Source: Phenylobacterium deserti (lineage in GTDB: Bacteria > Pseudomonadota > Alphaproteobacteria > Caulobacterales > Caulobacteraceae). Taken from it: 64,000 nucleotides of DNA. Made by a program: the position numbers and the translations under genes. Positions 59,327 to 64,000 of this stretch are shown piece after piece (the first letter of the stretch is position 1; each line of letters starts with the position of its first letter). The DNA lies in assembly GCF_003254705.1 (NCBI RefSeq), contig NZ_QFYR01000001.1:1798001-1862000 (forward strand). Direction: 5' to 3'. The notes under the pieces were generated by a model. That model made no database searches. It had not been told where the DNA came from and saw only the letters and a program-made list of their open reading frames with translations.

Positions 59327-60439
59327 ATGGCCGAATTCGATTTCGATGCGGTGGTCGTTGGAGCGGGCGCCGTGGGCCTCGCCTGCGGCTATGCTCTGGC
59401 AAGACGCGGGTTGGTGACCGCGGTTCTGGAGGCGGAGGCCGCAATCGGCCAGGGCGTCTCATCGCGCAATTCCGAGGTGATCCACGGGGGGCTCTATTAC
59501 GCCACCGGCTCGCTCAAGGCGCGGCTGTGCGTGGAGGGGCGCCGGGCGCTCTACGCCTTCCTGGATGCGCATCATGTTGAATACGACCGGTGCGGAAAGC
59601 TGGTGGTCGCCACCACGCCTGAGGAAGCGGCGCGGCTGGATGCGATCTTCGACCAGGCGGTGACAAACGGCGTCGAAGGCATGGCCAAGCTGAGCGGCGA
59701 GGAGGCGCGGGCCATGGAGCCCGACCTCCGCTGCATCATGGCGCTGCATTCCCCCGAAAGCGGGGTGTTCGACAGCCATGGCTACATGCTGGCGCTGCAG
59801 GGCGAGATCGAACAAGCGGGCGGGGCGGTGGTGCTGTCGACGCCCTTCGAGGGCGCCAGCGCGCTGGACGGCGGCGGCTTCGAAGTCCGGGCCGGCGGGG
59901 CCGAGCCCACGGTGCTGACTTGCCGGTATCTTGTGACCGCCGCAGGGCTGTCGGCGCAGGGCGTCGCCCGACACATCGACCGCTTCCCTGTCGAGACCAT
60001 CCCGGAGATCCACTACGGCAAGGGCATGTACTTCCGGCTGGCCGGAAAGGCGCCGTTCGCTCGCCTGATCTATCCGCCGCCCGTACCCGGCTCGGTCGGC
60101 GCCCATTACCGGCGGGACCTGGGCGGGCAGGGCGTGTTCGGGCCGGACCTGTCGTTCGTGGACGAGCTGGACTACAGCGTCGATCCAGAGGCGGCGGGAC
60201 GGTTCTACCGCAACATCCGGACCTTCTGGCCGGACCTGCCGGACGACGCGCTGTCGCCGGACTATGCGGGCATCCGTCCCAAGCTGCATGGGCCCGGCGA
60301 GCCGCAAGGCGACTTCCGCCTGGACGGCGAGGACGCCCACGGCATTGCGGGCCTCGTTGCGCTGTTCGGCATCGAAAGTCCTGGGCTGACGAGCTCGCTG
60401 GCGATTGGCGAGGAAGTGGCCGCGAGGCTGGGTCTCTGA
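59327..60439 (+). CDS. L-2-hydroxyglutarate dehydrogenase-like FAD oxidoreductase
   Basis: The 370-aa DAO-fold flavoenzyme begins MAEFDFDAVVVGAGAVGLAC with the FAD motif GAGAVG. Family pieces are SSRNSEVIHGGLYYATGSLK, ESGVFDSHGYMLALQGEIEQ, IHYGKGMYFRLAG and the C-terminal LFGIESPGLTSSLAIG. This matches the LhgO/L2HGDH group that oxidises L-2-hydroxyglutarate to 2-oxoglutarate. ATG 59327 is preceded directly by an in-frame GTG. It is convergent with the PQQ-type dehydrogenase gene. Confidence 0.88.
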   Translation: MAEFDFDAVVVGAGAVGLACGYALARRGLVTAVLEAEAAIGQGVSSRNSEVIHGGLYYATGSLKARLCVEGRRALYAFLDAHHVEYDRCGKLVVATTPEEAARLDAIFDQAVTNGVEGMAKLSGEEARAMEPDLRCIMALHSPESGVFDSHGYMLALQGEIEQAGGAVVLSTPFEGASALDGGGFEVRAGGAEPTVLTCRYLVTAAGLSAQGVARHIDRFPVETIPEIHYGKGMYFRLAGKAPFARLIYPPPVPGSVGAHYRRDLGGQGVFGPDLSFVDELDYSVDPEAAGRFYRNIRTFWPDLPDDALSPDYAGIRPKLHGPGEPQGDFRLDGEDAHGIAGLVALFGIESPGLTSSLAIGEEVAARLGL

Positions 60440-60449
60440 GGCGATAGCC

Positions 60450-60472
60450 AGCCGGGGCGAGCCCGGCCGGCT
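60450..60472. terminator. Hairpin between convergent oxidoreductase genes
   Basis: AGCCGG (60450-60455) and CCGGCT (60467-60472) pair around a GC-rich loop in the 49-bp gap between the two stops. A TCGTCGTTTTC stretch follows on the plus strand. Confidence 0.4.
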
Positions 60473-60488
60473 TCGTCGTTTTCGAACG

Positions 60489-61745
60489 TTAGCGCGGGGC
60501 AATCCGCATGATGCGCCCAGGATCTGAGTCGATGGCCACGTAGAGCGCGCCGTCCGGACCAACGATGACGTCGCGGATGCGTTCGCCCAGGTCCGTCAGC
60601 AGGCGCTCCTCCCCGACCACCTTGTCGTCGTCGAGCGAGAGGCGCACCAGCGCCTGTCCGGCCATGCCGCCCACGAAGACGCTGCCCTTCCAAGCCGGGA
60701 ACAGGTCGGCGTTGTAGAAGGCCATGCCGGACGGAGCGATCACCGGATCCCAGTAGTAGACCGGCTGCTCCATGCCTTCCTTTTGAGTGATGCCCGTCAG
60801 GATCGGCGCACCCGAGTACTCGATGCCATAGGCGATGGTCGGCCAGCCGTAGTCGCGGCCGGGCTTGGGGATATTGATCTCATCGCCGCCCCGCGCGCCG
60901 TGCTCGATGGTCCAGAGTTCGCCGTTGCGAGGGTTGATGGCGGCGCCCTGGATGTTTCGGTGGCCGTAGGACCAGATCTCAGGCTTTGCGCCGGCGCGGT
61001 TCACGAAAGGGTTGGACGCGGGGACCGAGCCGTCCGCGTTCAGGTGGATAACCTTGCCCAGCGTGCCGTCGAGCCGCTGCGCCTGCATGCGTCCTTCATC
61101 GATGGAGCGCTCGCCCGTCGTGACGAACAGCGTGCCATCCGGAGCGAACACGACGCGCCCGCCGTAGTGGAGGGTGGACTTCAGCGAGGGGGTCTGGCGC
61201 CAAATCACCTGCACGTTCTCAAGCCGCGGCGCGGCGCCGGTGGACGACACCAGGCGGCCGCGACCGAGGGCGGTGTGGTTGCCGCTCTGGTCGCCTTCCG
61301 AGAAGACGAAATAGACCAAACCGTTACGGGCGTAGTCCGGGTGAATGGCCAGCCCCAGAAGACCGCCCTGGCCGCGGGCGTCGACCTTGGGCACGCCGGC
61401 GATAGGGGCTGAGAGCTTGCCGTTCTCGAACAGCCGCAGATTGCCGGCCTTTTCCGTGATCAGCAGGGCGCCGTTTGGCAGGAAGGCCATGCCCCAGGGT
61501 TTGCCGATGCCGGTGACATAGTCCTGCGCCTGGAAGGCCACATTGGACCGGACCTCCGGCACGCGGGTCTGGCCGGCGAAGGCGGCGCGCTGGTTCGGGG
61601 CGTTAGGCGCCGGCTGCTCAACCGGCGCGCCGGACGCTGGCGTGGAGGCGGGGGCGGCAGGCTGCTGTTGGCGCGCCTCGCCATCGGATCCACCGCAGGC
61701 GGCCAGCAATGCCGCCAGCGCGGCGGTGATCATCAGTCGCTTCAT
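60489..61745 (-). CDS. PQQ-dependent sugar dehydrogenase-type lipoprotein
   Basis: The 418-aa protein has a lipoprotein signal ([17 protein letters not shown], Cys17), a Pro/Ala/Gln-rich linker and a six-bladed beta-propeller of the soluble aldose sugar dehydrogenase (YliI/Asd) family. Recognisable parts are [74 protein letters not shown] and [17 protein letters not shown]. It would oxidise sugars with PQQ at the envelope. No pqq genes are in view. GAGAGAAAG precedes ATG 61745. Confidence 0.9.
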   Translation of the reverse strand: MKRLMITAALAALLAACGGSDGEARQQQPAAPASTPASGAPVEQPAPNAPNQRAAFAGQTRVPEVRSNVAFQAQDYVTGIGKPWGMAFLPNGALLITEKAGNLRLFENGKLSAPIAGVPKVDARGQGGLLGLAIHPDYARNGLVYFVFSEGDQSGNHTALGRGRLVSSTGAAPRLENVQVIWRQTPSLKSTLHYGGRVVFAPDGTLFVTTGERSIDEGRMQAQRLDGTLGKVIHLNADGSVPASNPFVNRAGAKPEIWSYGHRNIQGAAINPRNGELWTIEHGARGGDEINIPKPGRDYGWPTIAYGIEYSGAPILTGITQKEGMEQPVYYWDPVIAPSGMAFYNADLFPAWKGSVFVGGMAGQALVRLSLDDDKVVGEERLLTDLGERIRDVIVGPDGALYVAIDSDPGRIMRIAPR

Positions 61746-61771
61746 CCGGCTTTCTCTCCTCGTCCCGAAAC

Positions 61772-63481
61772 TCAGATCGAACCCGCCACGTGGGCGAGGG
61801 CGTCCTTTGGCGCGGCGCCTTCCAGATGGATCAGCGACCACACGGCATAGAAAAGCAGCGGCCAGCGCTGACCGCCATCATCAGCTGCAAAGCTTGCCTT
61901 CACGGCGTTCGGATCGCGGACCCGGCGGACCGCGTCCAGCCGGCTGATCCGCTCGCCCACGTCACGGGCGCGAGGCGCGATCCAGGCCTCGACTGGAACG
62001 GTGAAGCCCTGCTTGCGGGCCCAGGGCTCGGCGGCCGGGCAGGCGCGCTCCAGCCACTTGCGCAGGATCCACTTGCCGAAGCGACCCTGGACCTTCATTC
62101 GGTCCGGCAAGGCCCAGGCGAAGGCGGCGACCTCCGGGTCCAGAAACGGGGTGCGCCCCTCCAGTCCATGCGCCATCAGGCACCGGTCGAGCTTCAGCAG
62201 CAGATCGTTGGGCAGCCAAGTGGCCACGTCCGCCCACTGGGACTTCTGCAGATTGCTGAGTTCGCGGGGCGCAGCCGCCGCCTGCCGCCAGCGGGCCAGC
62301 ACGCCGGGATCGTCCGTCCGCGGCTCGGCCGGACGGCCGCCCAGCCAAGTCGGGCGCAGCGCGCGGCGATAGCGGCCGTAGCCACCGAACAGCTCGTCGC
62401 CGCCTTCACCTGTCAGCACGACGGTGAGGTCGTGCTTGGCCGCTTCAGCGAGTTTGTAGGTGGGCAGGGTGGCGTAGTCGGCGGTTGGGTCGTCCAGCGC
62501 CCAGGCCACTTGGGGCAGTATCCGCCAGAAGTCCTCCTCGCCGAAGGTGGTCTCCCGCCAATCGAGGTCGAGCGCCCGGGCGATCCTCTCCGCCTGGCGG
62601 CGCTCGTCCCGGGCGCCGGGCGCATCGAAGCCGCAGGTGAAGGCCGTGACCGGACGGCTGTTCAGCCGAGCCATCAAGGTGGCGATGGCGGCCGAGTCGA
62701 TCCCGCCGGAAAGGAATAGTCCGTAGGGCACGTCCGAGCGCTGATGGACGCTCACGCTGTCTTCCAACACGGCGTCGAGGTCGCGCAGGAGAGCTTCCTC
62801 CTCGCTTCGGCTGGGGCGGACGGTGGGAAGAGGAGGGCGACGGCGGGCTTCGACGATGCGCCCATCCTTCACCTCGACCACCTCTCCAGGCGCCAGGCGC
62901 CGGAGGCCGCGGAAGATGGTCTTCTCGCCCAGCACATAGTTGAAGGCGAGCAGCTCGCGGCCGGCGTCCTCGTCGAGCTCGGCATCCAGAAGACCGGAGG
63001 CCAGGAAGCTGCGCGGCTCGGAAGCGAAGGCGAGACCGCCGGCGTGCTCAAGCAGGTAGAGGGGCTTGATGCCAAATGGATCGCGCGCGAGCCAAGTGCG
63101 CCCGTCCGCGCCGATCAGGCACAGGGCGTACATGCCTCGAAGCTTGTCAAAGGCGGCGGGACCTTCCTGAGCGTAGATGTGCAGCAGGGGCTCGAAGTCG
63201 GAACCGGTAGAGAGCTTGCCGGCCAGTTGGTAGTCGCGGGCGAGCTCCCGATAGTTGTAGATCTCGCCATTGCCGATCACCGTGCCGCCGGCCGCGTGCA
63301 TCGGCTGCCAGCCGCCTTCCAGGTCGATAATGGACAGCCGGGCGTGAGCAAAGGCCGCGCCGTGCGCGTGCTCGACCCGCACGCCGTCAGGGCCGCGATG
63401 AGTGATGGCCCCGATCATGGCGCGCGTGGCGCGATCGGACTCGGCGGGATCGGCGTCGAGGACGCCCGCGATGCCGCACAT
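61772..63481 (-). CDS. asnB: Asparagine synthetase, glutamine-hydrolysing
   Basis: The 569-aa enzyme has an N-terminal class II amidotransferase domain with nucleophile Cys2 ([34 protein letters not shown]). The C-terminal ATP-pyrophosphatase synthetase domain has [20 protein letters not shown] and [20 protein letters not shown]. It may make asparagine or amidate another substrate. The ATG overlaps the TGA of the glycosyltransferase gene (TGATG), so this copy likely serves a polysaccharide or glycan pathway, as such pairs often do. Confidence 0.9.
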   Translation of the reverse strand: MCGIAGVLDADPAESDRATRAMIGAITHRGPDGVRVEHAHGAAFAHARLSIIDLEGGWQPMHAAGGTVIGNGEIYNYRELARDYQLAGKLSTGSDFEPLLHIYAQEGPAAFDKLRGMYALCLIGADGRTWLARDPFGIKPLYLLEHAGGLAFASEPRSFLASGLLDAELDEDAGRELLAFNYVLGEKTIFRGLRRLAPGEVVEVKDGRIVEARRRPPLPTVRPSRSEEEALLRDLDAVLEDSVSVHQRSDVPYGLFLSGGIDSAAIATLMARLNSRPVTAFTCGFDAPGARDERRQAERIARALDLDWRETTFGEEDFWRILPQVAWALDDPTADYATLPTYKLAEAAKHDLTVVLTGEGGDELFGGYGRYRRALRPTWLGGRPAEPRTDDPGVLARWRQAAAAPRELSNLQKSQWADVATWLPNDLLLKLDRCLMAHGLEGRTPFLDPEVAAFAWALPDRMKVQGRFGKWILRKWLERACPAAEPWARKQGFTVPVEAWIAPRARDVGERISRLDAVRRVRDPNAVKASFAADDGGQRWPLLFYAVWSLIHLEGAAPKDALAHVAGSI

Positions 63482-64000
63482 CAGGCGGCCCCGTAGTCGG
63501 CGAACAGCGCCTTCCAACGCGCGACGACGGCCTCTTCGGAGAACTCGAGCTTCACGCGTGCGGCGCCCCGCTCGATCATCCGCTCGCGCAGCTGGGAGTC
63601 GGCAAGAACCCGGTGCACGCCTTCGGCCAAGGCGACGGGGTCGTTGACGGGCACGAGCAGGCCGTCGCGGCCGTCGTCGATCAGCGCCTTCGGTCCCTGG
63701 CTGGCCGCGGCCACCACTGGCAGGCCGTGGGCCCAGGCCTGGATCACCACATTGCCGAGGGGCTCATAGCGGGAGGGGAAGACGCAGACGTCTGCGGCCC
63801 GGTAGAGCGCCGAAGGATCGGTGCGCCAGCCCAGGAAGCGGACGCGGCGCTCGACGCCCAGGGCGGCGGCCATGGCCTTCAGCTTCGCTTCCTGAGGACC
63901 CACGCCGGCGATCCAAAGCCAGGCTTCGGGCACTCGGGTCAGCGCCTCCAGCGTGACGTCATGCGCCTTGGCTTCGTGCAGGCGGCCCATGGACAGAAGC
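63481..64000 (-). CDS. Glycosyltransferase family 4 protein (5' part outside window)
   Basis: The last ~172 residues of a GT-B glycosyltransferase are visible, from LLSMGRLHEAKAHDVTLEAL onward. The nucleotide-sugar motif region includes VCVFPSRYEPLGNVVIQAWA, where the E-x7-E pattern of family 4 is changed to E at PSRYEP followed by Q, and then GLPVVAAASQGPKALI. The frame is open to the window edge, so the N-terminal half lies beyond 64000. It is coupled to asnB. Substrate is unknown. Confidence 0.88.
   Translation of the reverse strand, partial: LLSMGRLHEAKAHDVTLEALTRVPEAWLWIAGVGPQEAKLKAMAAALGVERRVRFLGWRTDPSALYRAADVCVFPSRYEPLGNVVIQAWAHGLPVVAAASQGPKALIDDGRDGLLVPVNDPVALAEGVHRVLADSQLRERMIERGAARVKLEFSEEAVVARWKALFADYGAA

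Overview
The window is high-GC alphaproteobacterial chromosome, most likely from the Caulobacteraceae (Caulobacter/Phenylobacterium-like). The main evidence is the gene string fliQ-fliR-flhB-cckA at 14.8-19.1 kb, the order known from Caulobacter, with CtrA-type half-sites upstream. Other supporting signs are TonB/NodT-era alphaproteobacterial families such as an HWE kinase, DUF6894, a one-piece indolepyruvate ferredoxin oxidoreductase, and a GC-rich palindromic intergenic repeat. I see no rRNA, tRNA, CRISPR, integrase or transposase; this is backbone plus a looser stress/accessory stretch.

Layout. 0-3 kb: peroxide module ohr/ohrR (ohr cut by the left edge) and a secreted M61 peptidase. 3-9.1 kb: the loosest region, with an HWE sensor kinase, a run of tiny leftward genes (29-87 aa), an exported superoxide-dismutase-like protein, a DUF6894 protein, a Crp/Fnr regulator and an AhpD-like protein, interspersed with at least five degenerate copies of one short dispersed repeat. 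9.2-14.7 kb: chromate transporter, a small membrane protein, a winged-helix membrane regulator, a protein built from two tandem winged-helix units, and an OprB-type porin. 14.8-19.1 kb: flagellar export genes and the cell-cycle kinase gene cckA. 19.1-24.1 kb: TPR-like secreted protein, HI0933-type flavoprotein, glutathione transferase, VOC protein and a LysR regulator. 24.3-28.3 kb: tripartite efflux operon (EmrA/EmrB/NodT type) divergent from the LysR gene. 28.3-34.8 kb: palindromic repeat, EF-G-like GTPase, DUF2189 membrane protein, two tandem small-RNA genes, OmpA-like lipoprotein, membrane proteins, TauE/SafE permease. 34.6-38.9 kb: TetR-PaaI-FabF-GST operon with a perfect 11+11 bp operator, small acidic proteins and a CBS-domain protein. 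38.9-45 kb: a 1186-aa hybrid kinase with receiver and Hpt domains, a DUF72 protein, and an Ala/Thr/Ser-rich single-span membrane protein with a strong terminator. 45.2-51.5 kb: acyl-CoA synthetase, uvrC, a class A penicillin-binding protein and pgsA. 51.5-60.4 kb: DUF2059 protein, serine dehydratase, pirin, an Lrp regulator divergent from indolepyruvate ferredoxin oxidoreductase, a small secreted protein and an LhgO-like oxidoreductase. 60.5-64 kb: PQQ-type sugar dehydrogenase lipoprotein, asparagine synthetase, and a glycosyltransferase cut by the right edge.

Functional links. CckA feeds the CtrA pathway, and the fliQ promoter region carries an inverted pair of CtrA half-sites, so the cluster probably sits inside its own regulatory circuit. 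Several regulators sit next to their likely targets with visible operators: OhrR-Ohr, TetR-thioesterase/ketoacyl synthase, LysR-efflux pump, Lrp-indolepyruvate oxidoreductase. The most interesting unexplained items are the tandem small RNAs at 31.7-31.9 kb, the duplicated winged-helix protein at 12.4-13.4 kb, the tiny-gene run at 4.6-5.9 kb with a translationally coupled 29-residue membrane peptide, and the HWE kinase whose frame lacks a normal start codon. Starts were chosen by eye from ribosome-binding sites and family alignment from memory; no searches were run.
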